Below are positions 28,611-37,543 of a stretch of 64,000 nt of DNA, one piece after another (the first letter of the stretch is position 1; each line of letters opens with the position of its first letter). The stretch lies in assembly GCF_024662215.1 (NCBI RefSeq), contig NZ_CP096115.1, positions 1,736,001-1,800,000 of the forward strand, written 5' to 3'. The notes below the pieces were generated by a model. The model had not been told where the DNA came from. It saw nothing but the letters and a program-made list of their open reading frames with translations, and made no database searches. Made by a program: the position numbers and the translations under genes. Source of the DNA: Methanoplanus endosymbiosus (GTDB taxonomy: Archaea; Halobacteriota; Methanomicrobia; Methanomicrobiales; Methanomicrobiaceae).

Positions 28611-28633
28611 CAACCAACTATTAGATTATCAAT

Positions 28634-29275
28634 ATGCACTCTGACTCCGAAGGTATGACTGTACTTGAACTGCTTATCCTTACAGGACTTTTCCTGATAT
28701 TTATCGGCCTCTTCGGCGGCACAATATACAGTGCATTTTTTGGTTCTGATGCACAGATTACAGGCGGAATTGTATCAGGGAGTGTCAGAGGAGAAACTAC
28801 AGTCATCTATACTGAAGGCAGCATCTCCGGTTACGAAGACATATGCGGAACATTTGACGGTGTAGAACTCTATACCGCCAGACCTGACAGCAGAAAACTC
28901 GGAAGCATACTGCTGCCGGTCAAGACAACCATATCCTCATACACAAAAAATCCGGTTGACATCAGAAGTTTTACAGTAATGGTATATTACAGCGGCAGCA
29001 GTGAAACCCTTACCTATTCTGAAAAAAATCCGCTTGAGAAACCTGCATGGACAGTTGCACAGAGATCAGGCTATATCCCGCTTCAGGATGCAGATGATGA
29101 CTATCTGATTGAGTCTAACGAAATATTTGATATACTGGTCTATCCAGGAAGTTCACTACCGCCGGGAGCAAATTTCGGGGTTGAAATTTCATCAGGTACA
29201 GGTATTCCATTGAAGGAAGACCTGACAGTCCCGCCGCAGATAGATTCCAGAGAGGTGGTGATATTAAAACCCTGA
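28634..29275 (+). CDS. Archaellin/type IV pilin-like protein
   Basis: 213 aa. A short charged N-terminus ending in Gly (DSEG) is followed by MTVLELLILTGLFLIFIG, a class III signal peptide with Glu at mature position +5, as in archaellins and pilins. The remaining beta-rich domain contains SGYIPL and DADDDYLIESNEIFDILVY. It ends with a PPGANFGVEISS segment reminiscent of the archaellin C-terminus. No fla/arl motor genes are nearby, so it is an isolated surface-filament subunit or an archaellin-like membrane protein. It is probably processed by the prepilin/pre-archaellin peptidase and expressed from a leaderless transcript. Confidence 0.75.
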   Translation: MHSDSEGMTVLELLILTGLFLIFIGLFGGTIYSAFFGSDAQITGGIVSGSVRGETTVIYTEGSISGYEDICGTFDGVELYTARPDSRKLGSILLPVKTTISSYTKNPVDIRSFTVMVYYSGSSETLTYSEKNPLEKPAWTVAQRSGYIPLQDADDDYLIESNEIFDILVYPGSSLPPGANFGVEISSGTGIPLKEDLTVPPQIDSREVVILKP

Positions 29276-29387
29276 AAACTGATGAAACAGACCATTCTGC
29301 ACATGTATTAACATCAGACCCACCTGCATCAGGGCCGGTTAATTTCCGGAATTTCAGGTTATAAACAGAGAAAATGAGAATATAACC

Positions 29388-29765
29388 ATGTTATTTGAGA
29401 GAGAAGAGAAGACAGCCCTTATAATTCTTGCCGCAGTGATCATTGTCCTTTTTTTGGCACAGTTTGCCATCTCAGGTTATGACAAGTCAGAATTTGCAGA
29501 AATTTATTCAAATGAATCAGAAACAGGCAATTTGGTAATTCTAAAGGGTGAAATTAACACAATAGACAGGACAAAATCCGGCGGGCATATAATCCTCGAT
29601 GTGTCCGGTGTAAAAGTATTCATTCCGGGAGGAGAGGAATACAATCTCTCAGTTCAGAAGAATGATATTGCTGAGATAACAGGAACTGTCGATCTTTATA
29701 ACGGGGAAAGGGAGATAGTTGTGGATAAGAGAGAAGACATCAGAATAACGAAGAAAAAAGGCTGA
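29388..29765 (+). CDS. Membrane-anchored OB-fold protein
   Basis: 125 aa. One membrane helix (about 8-28) is followed by a five-stranded OB-fold-like domain (NLVILKGEINTIDRTKSGGH, HIILDVSGVKVFIPG, then DIAEITGTVDLYNGEREIVV) resembling the tRNA-anticodon/OB family seen in exported archaeal proteins. Topology suggests the domain is outside the cell. It follows the archaellin-like gene in the same direction after 112 bases. Ligand unknown. Confidence 0.65.
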   Translation: MLFEREEKTALIILAAVIIVLFLAQFAISGYDKSEFAEIYSNESETGNLVILKGEINTIDRTKSGGHIILDVSGVKVFIPGGEEYNLSVQKNDIAEITGTVDLYNGEREIVVDKREDIRITKKKG

Positions 29766-29883
29766 TATACCCCTATCCGCTGCACAACCCAGACATATTA
29801 CCCCTGTACAATGCTCCCAGACTGATCAGGGATGTAATATTCCGGAAAAATAAAATATTCAGGTTAAATATTCTGAAAAATGC

Positions 29884-30870
29884 TTAAACACTGAAGAGAT
29901 CATCATCATCTCTCTCAAATATTGATGATCTCTTAACCGTTTTATCCGGTTTGGGTATTTCATCATCATCCCGGTCAGATACTGAAAAACTTTTTACCGG
30001 CTTTGCCTCTTCGGGTTTTTCAGTAACATCTCTGTCAAAGACTGAAGAAGTCATAAACCTCTTTTCCGGCCTGATATCTTCTGCAAAAGACTCCATGATC
30101 GCATCTTTATCAGTTTCCTCTTCCGGGATTATATTCTCAAAAATATCATTGTTATTATGAACAAAATTGATCTCATCCTTTACCTCATTGGAAGTTCTGC
30201 CAGGACTTTCCATTAAATCTTCTCTCCTCTGAGGTTCATTTTCACTCTGCCTGATATTATCATCCTCCCTCTGGTTTGTATATCCAAAACCGGTATAAAA
30301 GGGATCATTCTCAGGACTTTTTTTATTCTTTTTGGATTTGGCAGGTGAATCAATATTCACGTTACCGGAAAAATCACCACTACCACTGCTATTATCCTCC
30401 TCAAAGCCCCCGGATTTTCTGCTACTCCCAGAAGATCTCCCTCCCGACATCTCCTTTGAGCCAAAAGCGTCTGAAAATATATCACCATCTCTCTCTTTTA
30501 CTGATCTATCAGCACAATGCCCTTTTCTACCAGGCCCCGACTCTCCAAAACCTGTATAAAACGGATCCTCAGATTTGATCTTCGAACCTGAGCTCTTTTT
30601 TACCGGAGGTTTGCCGGTACGCCCAAAACCTGCATCCACCAGGTCTTTATCTTCATTATCATGACTTTCTTTTGAGGTTAACTTTCTCCTGTTCTTTCCC
30701 TCAACACCTGCCCCCTCAAGTCCGCCTGATATAAACTTCTCTCTTCTCATATACCTAACAACTATAGAATCCACAGATAATAAGAATAATGTGATTAAGT
30801 AAACCAGAGAGATTATAATTGTAACCGCAATTATAATTATAAAATAATATGGTGAGTATCTGGTGCTCAC
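29884..30870 (-). CDS. Single-helix membrane protein with repetitive, mostly disordered tail
   Basis: 328 aa of unknown function. One N-terminal membrane helix (about 8-33) is followed by a basic MRREKF stretch and a Ser/Asp/Lys-rich tail of about 290 residues. The tail holds four FG modules (DAGFGRTG, DPFYTGFGESG, SDAFGSKE, DPFYTGFGYTN) and three C-terminal repeats (SSVFDRD, FSVSDRD, SSIFERD) ending in an acidic tip. It starts with GTG directly after the transporter stop, so the two are co-transcribed. The short aromatic repeats in a disordered tail suggest multivalent docking of a partner. I know no matching family. Confidence 0.7.
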   Translation of the reverse strand: MSTRYSPYYFIIIIAVTIIISLVYLITLFLLSVDSIVVRYMRREKFISGGLEGAGVEGKNRRKLTSKESHDNEDKDLVDAGFGRTGKPPVKKSSGSKIKSEDPFYTGFGESGPGRKGHCADRSVKERDGDIFSDAFGSKEMSGGRSSGSSRKSGGFEEDNSSGSGDFSGNVNIDSPAKSKKNKKSPENDPFYTGFGYTNQREDDNIRQSENEPQRREDLMESPGRTSNEVKDEINFVHNNNDIFENIIPEEETDKDAIMESFAEDIRPEKRFMTSSVFDRDVTEKPEEAKPVKSFSVSDRDDDEIPKPDKTVKRSSIFERDDDDLFSV

Positions 30871-32397
30871 TCAGACACCGGTCACAGGTTCAAGCCCCCA
30901 GACAGGAATCTCCGGAGTAAGGCCCAGCACCCATGTGATCACAGTGAGCATGAAGATAGTCATAACAAAAATACCGATCAGATTCAGTATCCATCCGGTT
31001 CTCATCATATCACGCATTGTCACATAACCTGAACCGTATGCCACAGCATTCGGAGGGGTTGCAACGGGCAGCATAAATGCCATTGAACATGCAAATGCAG
31101 CGGAAAGCATAAGATAGTACGGATGAACACCCATACTGACCGCAGTAACTGCCATTATCGGCATCATAACTGATGCCATTGCAGTGTTGGATGTGACTTC
31201 AGTCAGCAGCGAGACGATTAAACCAACAACCAGAATTGCAATAATTATATGCAGTCCGTGAAGGAATGTCATATGCTCCATAATAACTCCGGCAAGTCCG
31301 CTCTTAATAAAGGCCTTTGAGAGGCATATACCCCCTCCAAAGAGAATAAGAATGCCCCATGGGATCTTCTTTGCCCACTCCCAGTTCATCGTAAATATAC
31401 CCTCTTCAAGGTTAACCGGCAGAAGGAAGAGCATTAGTGCACCGGCTATAGCAATTGTGGAATCACCCACAAATGGAAGATATGTGCTAATACCCGGAAT
31501 TACAATATCCCCAATATGCTTCTCAGTTCTCATAATCCAGGCAATGGCTGTAGAGACAAAAATAATAAGCGTCCATCTCTCACCCGCACTCATATTACCA
31601 AGGCCCTTTAACTTATCCTGAATAAGGTCTTTCCCGGACGAAATTTTATCAGGCATTTTCCTGTACGGCCCATATACCAGCCACAGCCATGCCAGGGGCA
31701 TCAGCACACATGCCATCGGGAATGCAAACTTCATCCAGGTGAAGAAATCAATCGAAGGTGCATCAGGGAATATTGCATCGAGCTGCGCAACAAATATCCC
31801 GTTTGGCGGGGTTCCGATAATAGTTGCAAGCCCGCCGATCGTTGCCGCATATGCAATTGAGATCACAAGGCATTCTGAAAAATCCCTCTGTGTCTCACTC
31901 ATCTCCTCAAGGCTCAAATCTGACTTAGGAAGTATAGTCGCGATAATTGCAACTGCAATCGGCACCATCATCATCGCAGTGGCAGTATTTGAGATCCACA
32001 TTGACAAAAAACCGGTTGCAAGCATAAAACCAAGAACAAGCATCTTTGGTGAGCTGCCCACCTTACTTATTATATGAAGTGCAATCCGCTCGTGAAGACC
32101 CCACCTCTGCATCGACATTGCAATGATAAAACCGCCCATAAAGAGAAATATTATCTTGTCTGCATAGGGTGCACAGGCCTCTGCCGGGGTTAAAACTCCA
32201 AGAAGAGGAAAAAGCACTATCGGGACCAGGGCAGTCGCCTGAATTGGTATGGCCTCAGTCACCCACCATATCACCATCAGTGTCGTGGCGGCGGCAACAT
32301 ATTTTGCCAGTACCGGAAAGACAGCAGGGTCAACGGGGAATATAAGTATAAGAAGAAAAACTATTACCCCAAGATACCGACCCAATCTCTTTTTCAT
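30871..32397 (-). CDS. DASS/SLC13-family anion transporter
   Basis: 508-aa sodium-coupled carboxylate or sulfate transporter with about 12-14 membrane segments. Both family signatures are present: WISNTATAMMMVPIA near residue 133 and EVTSNTAMASVMMPI near 395, which bind Na+ and the carboxylate. FLFMGGFIIAMSMQRWGLHER is a typical early motif. The substrate (dicarboxylate, phosphate or sulfate) cannot be decided from sequence alone. It is the first gene of a two-gene operon with the repetitive membrane protein. Confidence 0.9.
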   Translation of the reverse strand: MKKRLGRYLGVIVFLLILIFPVDPAVFPVLAKYVAAATTLMVIWWVTEAIPIQATALVPIVLFPLLGVLTPAEACAPYADKIIFLFMGGFIIAMSMQRWGLHERIALHIISKVGSSPKMLVLGFMLATGFLSMWISNTATAMMMVPIAVAIIATILPKSDLSLEEMSETQRDFSECLVISIAYAATIGGLATIIGTPPNGIFVAQLDAIFPDAPSIDFFTWMKFAFPMACVLMPLAWLWLVYGPYRKMPDKISSGKDLIQDKLKGLGNMSAGERWTLIIFVSTAIAWIMRTEKHIGDIVIPGISTYLPFVGDSTIAIAGALMLFLLPVNLEEGIFTMNWEWAKKIPWGILILFGGGICLSKAFIKSGLAGVIMEHMTFLHGLHIIIAILVVGLIVSLLTEVTSNTAMASVMMPIMAVTAVSMGVHPYYLMLSAAFACSMAFMLPVATPPNAVAYGSGYVTMRDMMRTGWILNLIGIFVMTIFMLTVITWVLGLTPEIPVWGLEPVTGV

Positions 32398-32773
32398 AAC
32401 AGAGTGTTTTTGGCATTATTTCTATTTTTAAGTTCCTCTTTTAAAATTCAGCCATATTAAACCCAAATCGCGTAAAAAATGAATTAAACCCAACAAATAC
32501 AAATTCAAGCAAAAATCAGGATTTAAATTTTATATTGAATCCAGAATAGGCCCAAAATAAGAAAAAAAACGGATAAAGTCATTTTTTAAAAAAAATTACA
32601 ATCTGCATACTGAAAATCCGGCATTATGACAATTAATCCATTGCGCAGGAAATATTTATAATAGCACAGAATATGTAAAAATATCTGAATCTGCCACAAT
32701 TTTATTTCATTTTAAAACTAAATCTATTCAGATAATTTATCCCCGGAATAAACTTCAGCAGGTTACAAAAAAT
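32398..32773. other. AT-rich intergenic region, 376 bases
   Basis: Divergent region between the transporter and the methyltransferase. It is very AT-rich, with runs of eight A, several AAACCCAA-type words and a TATA-like ATTTATAAT near 32650. No gene is seen. It should hold promoters for both directions. Confidence 0.4.
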
Positions 32774-33526
32774 ATGAATTTTGAAGAAATTGTAAATATA
32801 TCGCAGGGTCCGCTCGCAGTAATGAACCCTGTGAATCCCGAAAAAATACTGAAATTGTGTACACTTGCAGGTATATCAGAAGATTCCTTTGTACTTGATG
32901 CAGGATGCGGAAACGGTACAGTAATTGCATCAATATCAGCTGCATTCAGTGCCAGGTGCTCAGGTATAGAGATCCGTGAGGAAGGATATTCAAATGCTCT
33001 TTTAGCAATAAAAGATGCAGGACTTGAAGATCTCATAAATATTTACCTTGCAGATGCATCAGAGTACAAACCTGAGCCGGACGAAGAGTACGATCTTGCC
33101 ATAGCCCTTGGCAGTTCACAGATCTGGGGCGGTATTGAAGAGACAGTCTCCGGACTTAACAGTATCATAAAAGAAGACGGCAAAGTAATAATCGGAGAAA
33201 GATACTGGAAGTGCAGCTCCCCCTCTCCGGAATTCTCAAGGGAATGGCCTGAAATACTTACTGAGTATGAAATTCTTCAGATATGCAGAGAGAACGGATA
33301 TGAAATACAGGCAGTTATACATTCATCTGAGAGTGAATGGGATGACTATGAATCCGCCATATGGGGCAACTGCCTGAGATGGCTGTCAGATAATCCCGGA
33401 CATCCCGATGTCGATGAGGTAAAATCCTATTTCAGCAGAATACAGGAGGAATATCTGGCATATGCACGGGAATATATAGGCTGGGCCATGTATCTCCTGA
33501 CTCCGGCACAGAGAAATGAAGAATAA
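32774..33526 (+). CDS. Class I SAM-dependent methyltransferase
   Basis: 250 aa. VLDAGCGNGTVIASI (about 38-52) is motif I for S-adenosylmethionine, GIEIREEG is the acidic motif II, and YDLAIALGSSQIWGG is in the motif IV position, giving a Rossmann-like methyltransferase. The substrate is not predictable. A C-terminal helical extension (about 190-250) may give specificity. The ATG of the next gene lies inside its last codons, so they form a coupled pair with the ACT-MBL protein. Confidence 0.8.
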   Translation: MNFEEIVNISQGPLAVMNPVNPEKILKLCTLAGISEDSFVLDAGCGNGTVIASISAAFSARCSGIEIREEGYSNALLAIKDAGLEDLINIYLADASEYKPEPDEEYDLAIALGSSQIWGGIEETVSGLNSIIKEDGKVIIGERYWKCSSPSPEFSREWPEILTEYEILQICRENGYEIQAVIHSSESEWDDYESAIWGNCLRWLSDNPGHPDVDEVKSYFSRIQEEYLAYAREYIGWAMYLLTPAQRNEE

Positions 33527-35051
33527 ATATAAAGGTGAAATTTTGAACCGCTACTCATTTGTATCCCAGATCAGGGAGGGACCAAAATCACTGAGAATTG
33601 CCGCAGAGATCATCACCGAACTCAACGGAAACATAAACAGAATCCATTATGACCAGCATATTGATCCAAATACCGCCTTCTTTGAAGTTACATGCTCTGA
33701 AGATGAATATGAACAGATAAGGAAGAACCTATCTGATATAGCTTACCTGCGGACATCAATAAAAAGCCTGCCCTATTTATGCTTTGATGTCAAACTGCCG
33801 CACAGAAGCGGAGCGCTGCTCGAATTCCTGGAGCAGACCGGCAGTGAAAGAGCAATGATTGGATCTATTGACTTTGATGACTCCGGAAGCATTCCTGACA
33901 GGGTAACCGTCAGCATGAACCTTGAGGACACAGAAAGGACAGAAATTCTTCTGAATAAACTTAAGGCCCTATACCCGATTGAAATTCTTGAGTACAGTGA
34001 AACAGGGGATGAGCTTGACAGAACAGTCTTTTATGTCAGATTTGCCCATGAAATAAGACAGTATCTTGCAGATGATTCAGATGAACTCCTTATGGAATTC
34101 ATAAAAGATATCAATCACAATGTTCAGGAGTTAAAAAAACATGGTGAAGATCCAGACAAAGTCTTTGAAAATTACCTCAGATGTGGGGAATACTTAAACT
34201 CAACCTCCGGATCAGGTTTTTATGCAGACGTTCAGGAGATTGAGATAGACAGGGATGTAACCCTCTTCTGTTTCCAGCTTCCGGCAGGTGGCAGTATATT
34301 CCTCTTCGACACTACAGATGAGATCGTCATGATAGATACAGGATATGGAATATATGCCGAAGATGCCAGGAAGATGTTTGCATTTTACGGCCTTGACATA
34401 CAAAATAAACTGAAGTACATAATCACAACTCATGCAGATGCAGATCACTGTGGCGCAGGTGGAGCATATAACGTACCGGCATATATGCATCCGGCAACTC
34501 TGAAAATAATTGAATGCGGCAACAGGGCATGGGGATCAAAGAGTGAGAACCGGGTGCTTGAACGAATCTACACCACAATGATTGCCCTCTTCTCAAGATG
34601 GAACCCTCCGGAGAGTAAGAATATTGTACTCTATCCGGAAGGTTCAGAGAAGAAGAGATCTGTCTTTGATATCATCTCAGTCATTGAAATAGGAGGAATC
34701 AGATTTGAAGTGCTTGCGGGCAGGGGAGGACATCAGTACGGCCAGCTGATAATATATTCAGATGAAAAAGGAATCATCTTCACCGCCGATACCCTCATGA
34801 ACTTCTCAAGTCTGTCAGAAGAGAGAAAGAGATACAATTCAATTGCCGACTTCCTGATAACCTCAGTCAATGTTGATAGTGATCTCGCGAAAATTGAGAG
34901 AAAAGCAATCTCTGAGATAGCTGATGATTACTATAAAAGAACAGAAGAGAGATGCATCATATGCGGAGGGCACGGCGCAGTATCATATCCGGATGAAAAC
35001 GGACGCCTGAAGACATATGATAAAACTGAGCATTATACACACAGTGTATAA
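33516..35051 (+). CDS. ACT-domain and metallo-beta-lactamase fusion protein
   Basis: 511 aa. The first 150 residues look like two tandem ACT (amino-acid-binding) domains (RYSFVSQIREGPKSLRIAAE, then FDVKLPHRSGALLEFLEQTG). A helical linker follows, and then a metallo-beta-lactamase fold with the metal motif THADADHCG (about 303-311) and later ligands in GRGGHQYGQL and FTADTLMN. This suggests a hydrolase or oxidoreductase controlled by a small ligand. The ATG at 33516 overlaps the methyltransferase, but a TTG at 33543 has an AGGTGA site close upstream and starts right before the ACT domain, so it is a serious alternative. Substrate unknown. Confidence 0.75.
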   Translation: MKNKYKGEILNRYSFVSQIREGPKSLRIAAEIITELNGNINRIHYDQHIDPNTAFFEVTCSEDEYEQIRKNLSDIAYLRTSIKSLPYLCFDVKLPHRSGALLEFLEQTGSERAMIGSIDFDDSGSIPDRVTVSMNLEDTERTEILLNKLKALYPIEILEYSETGDELDRTVFYVRFAHEIRQYLADDSDELLMEFIKDINHNVQELKKHGEDPDKVFENYLRCGEYLNSTSGSGFYADVQEIEIDRDVTLFCFQLPAGGSIFLFDTTDEIVMIDTGYGIYAEDARKMFAFYGLDIQNKLKYIITTHADADHCGAGGAYNVPAYMHPATLKIIECGNRAWGSKSENRVLERIYTTMIALFSRWNPPESKNIVLYPEGSEKKRSVFDIISVIEIGGIRFEVLAGRGGHQYGQLIIYSDEKGIIFTADTLMNFSSLSEERKRYNSIADFLITSVNVDSDLAKIERKAISEIADDYYKRTEERCIICGGHGAVSYPDENGRLKTYDKTEHYTHSV

Positions 35052-35287
35052 TCATGGACTGCCGTCCGCCTGACTCAGGGAAACAATAAAAAACAGGTTT
35101 CAGAAATCCGGAGATGAACCGGATAAATATCCGGAATTATCATCTACCATATAGTCAACCCTGAATTATCCGGAAAAGCCGTTAAAATAATACATATAAC
35201 TACCCATTATTGGAATAAAAGCTTATTTTTCCCCAAATAATCTGTATCTGCATCAGACATAATGGTCGACTATGCACTACAATAAGA

Positions 35288-36253
35288 CTATTCATCTTTC
35301 AGATTTATCCTCTCAAAACTGAAATTATAATGTTTTATCAGAAATTCCCTTATCTTGGATGATTCAAGCCATTTTCTGTCAAGGTCTGCTACAAGACCGT
35401 CAATAATGCCAGCCTGTCCGAGAATAATCTCCGACTCTTCATGACCCAAAAAATCCGCAGTACCTACAATAATTGCCAGAGGATTTCTTATCTCATCATT
35501 AAGTATTGCAAACTGATTCAGATTATTTTCTATCTGTATAAGGGCTTCTTCATACTGCTTTTTTGCTTCGATCCACTCTGAGAGGTCCCTGCCCACATAC
35601 TGGACTGCATCTGAATTCCCTCCACCATCATCAATAGACGACAGACTGAATTCAATCAATGCCTCTGTATCATCAGATCTGTTAATCCGCAGAAGGAAGG
35701 TCCTGCCCTTCACTCTGTGAATATTATTCACAACATCTATTATTTTATTGCCGGATTCAGGCGAGACAAAAGATAAAAAATCTCTCCCTATAACATCTTC
35801 CGGAGAATATCCGAGAATTTTTTTCACCGCAGGGTTGATATATTCAACATCACGCCCGCCTGATGTAAGCAGAATAAGATCCTGGCTGCTCTCTGCAAGG
35901 CTTCTGAACTTCTCCTCACTATGCCTCAGATCATCTTCAGCAGCTTCTCTTCTTTTAATATGGAGGGAAATCAGAAATCCGCCGATTATACAGAAGATAA
36001 GAAAAATAAGCCTCACAAATATACTGTATGCCGATGCAGTGAAGAGCATTGAATCCACTACAGATTCCGGAACTTCATTTATCATGAAATGAAGATTTGA
36101 CGAAAAGAAGTAATACTGAAAAAAACTGTCCGCAGTCCAGAATAAAACTCCCAGGAGAATAAAATATAAAAATACCTTATTAGAGGTTTTAGAGAGCATA
36201 CCCCCATTATTTTCCGGAATTATAATCTCTTTCTGAAACGGCACTTCACTCAT
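35288..36253 (-). CDS. Membrane PAS sensor with degenerate kinase dimerisation helix
   Basis: About 321 aa. Two membrane helices (about 28-46 and 72-98) enclose a short outer loop. A PAS domain follows (about 112-225, YINPAVKKILGYSPEDVIG). The last part, FAILNDEIRNPLAIIVGTAD, matches the dimerisation helix of methanogen sensor kinases, but the usual phospho-acceptor His is Glu, and no ATPase domain follows. It is thus a non-kinase adaptor or a sensor that works through a partner. A TTG at 36259 is an alternative start. It is next to a receiver-PAS protein on the same strand. Confidence 0.75.
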   Translation of the reverse strand: MSEVPFQKEIIIPENNGGMLSKTSNKVFLYFILLGVLFWTADSFFQYYFFSSNLHFMINEVPESVVDSMLFTASAYSIFVRLIFLIFCIIGGFLISLHIKRREAAEDDLRHSEEKFRSLAESSQDLILLTSGGRDVEYINPAVKKILGYSPEDVIGRDFLSFVSPESGNKIIDVVNNIHRVKGRTFLLRINRSDDTEALIEFSLSSIDDGGGNSDAVQYVGRDLSEWIEAKKQYEEALIQIENNLNQFAILNDEIRNPLAIIVGTADFLGHEESEIILGQAGIIDGLVADLDRKWLESSKIREFLIKHYNFSFERINLKDE

Positions 36254-36330
36254 CCTCAAAAATTATTTCTCACAAATATACTGCAATAGATGAGAAAACC
36301 CCACTCCGCTGTTTTCAATTGTAGGAGACG

Positions 36331-36343
36331 GACTATATATAAT
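36331..36343 (-). promoter_or_regulatory. TATA box upstream of the PAS sensor
   Basis: On the minus strand ATTATATATAGTC lies about 80 bases before the PAS sensor start, consistent with a start site near 36310 and a leader of about 55 bases. Confidence 0.5.
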
Positions 36344-36555
36344 GGTTATTGATAATCCGGAGTTACAGACAATTACAGAATACATAGCCGGTTCATCATT
36401 CCGTAAGGAAAAAACCCATCTCAGCCGGGCCGCGGCACAATAACATTTCAGGATAAATTAAGGTTCAATTTAAGCTTCATTTTACAACAATATTAATGCC
36501 GGAACCTCTCTCATACAGTTCCGGCGCACCAAAATCAAAAAAAGCCCCGAATAAA

Positions 36556-37350
36556 TCAACAGTTCCGCTCCTCTTCAAAGAAAAGACAGTATAATGAATT
36601 ACTATTATCAAGTCTTTTAAATGAGATATTATAGTCCATATCTCCGATGCCGGCATTAAACGGAACTGAAATCTCACAGAGGGTCTGCCGGCCATTTTCA
36701 CCAGATAAAAGAGACAATCTGAGATCATTTTCATCAAAACTCAGAAAGTCCTCAACTTCCATTCCCACGAGATCGTCCGGAGTTCTGCCTGCCATACGGC
36801 AGAATGATTCGTTGACCTCAATTATTCTCTTGCAGTCGCCGCCTTCAATAGCAAATATAAGCAGTGGGATGCTGATATGATTGAATATCTTTCTGTATTT
36901 CTCTTCACTGTCCAGCCTTTCCCTCTCTGCCTTTACAGCCTTATGCTTATTAAGAACAGTCTCAATTGTTGTATATATCTCTCTTGGCCTTGCAGGTTTT
37001 GTGAGATAACCGTAAGGCTTTGTTCCGATGGCCCTCTTTAAGATCTCATCTCCACTGTATGAAGTGAGATAAACAAAAGGAATATCACCAATTTCCCTTA
37101 GCCTCTCAGCGACATCAATACCATCAATCTCATCTTCAAGATTAATATCAATAAGGGCGATATCCGGATGCAACTCCTCTGCAATCCTGATTGCATCAGA
37201 ACCTTTGGTTGCAAGGCCGACTACATCATATCCAAAAGAGCCAAGCGACCTCTCAAGGCTCAATGCAACGATAATCTCATCCTCAACTATGAGAACCCTG
37301 TACGCCGGTATGCTCTCCTCCTCTGTATTACTGATAACCAGAAAGACCAA
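36556..37350 (-). CDS. Response regulator: receiver plus PAS
   Basis: 264 aa. The receiver domain (about 18-135) has acidic pocket EDE, phospho-acceptor Asp in ALIDINL (near 72), Thr in YLTSYSG and Lys in YLTKPARP, so it looks phosphorylatable. A PAS domain follows (about 145-260). No DNA-binding or enzymatic output is present, which is common in methanogen systems. The start is unclear: the only in-frame standard codon is TTG at 37350, directly abutting GGAG, and the receiver begins near residue 18. Likely partner of nearby sensor proteins. Confidence 0.8.
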   Translation of the reverse strand: MVFLVISNTEEESIPAYRVLIVEDEIIVALSLERSLGSFGYDVVGLATKGSDAIRIAEELHPDIALIDINLEDEIDGIDVAERLREIGDIPFVYLTSYSGDEILKRAIGTKPYGYLTKPARPREIYTTIETVLNKHKAVKAERERLDSEEKYRKIFNHISIPLLIFAIEGGDCKRIIEVNESFCRMAGRTPDDLVGMEVEDFLSFDENDLRLSLLSGENGRQTLCEISVPFNAGIGDMDYNISFKRLDNSNSLYCLFFEEERNC

Positions 37351-37543
37351 CTCCTTTTTATATCCAACATGAACTGTTACAATGCAATTTTCTTACTGAA
37401 ACCTGAAAACAGATTTATTGTAATTTATCCAAACCGCACAATCCCCAATCACAGCATCAATATGCAACAATACAAATCCTTAAATTTTAGAATATATAAA
37501 TCATTGAGATTTGATTGCAGAGAAGATGATGAATTTCAGGAAT

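Noticed and set aside
30870-30900. GGTTCAAGCCCCC resembling a tRNA T-arm
   Set aside because: It lies in the coding C-terminus of the DASS transporter and no acceptor or anticodon stems can be formed around it.
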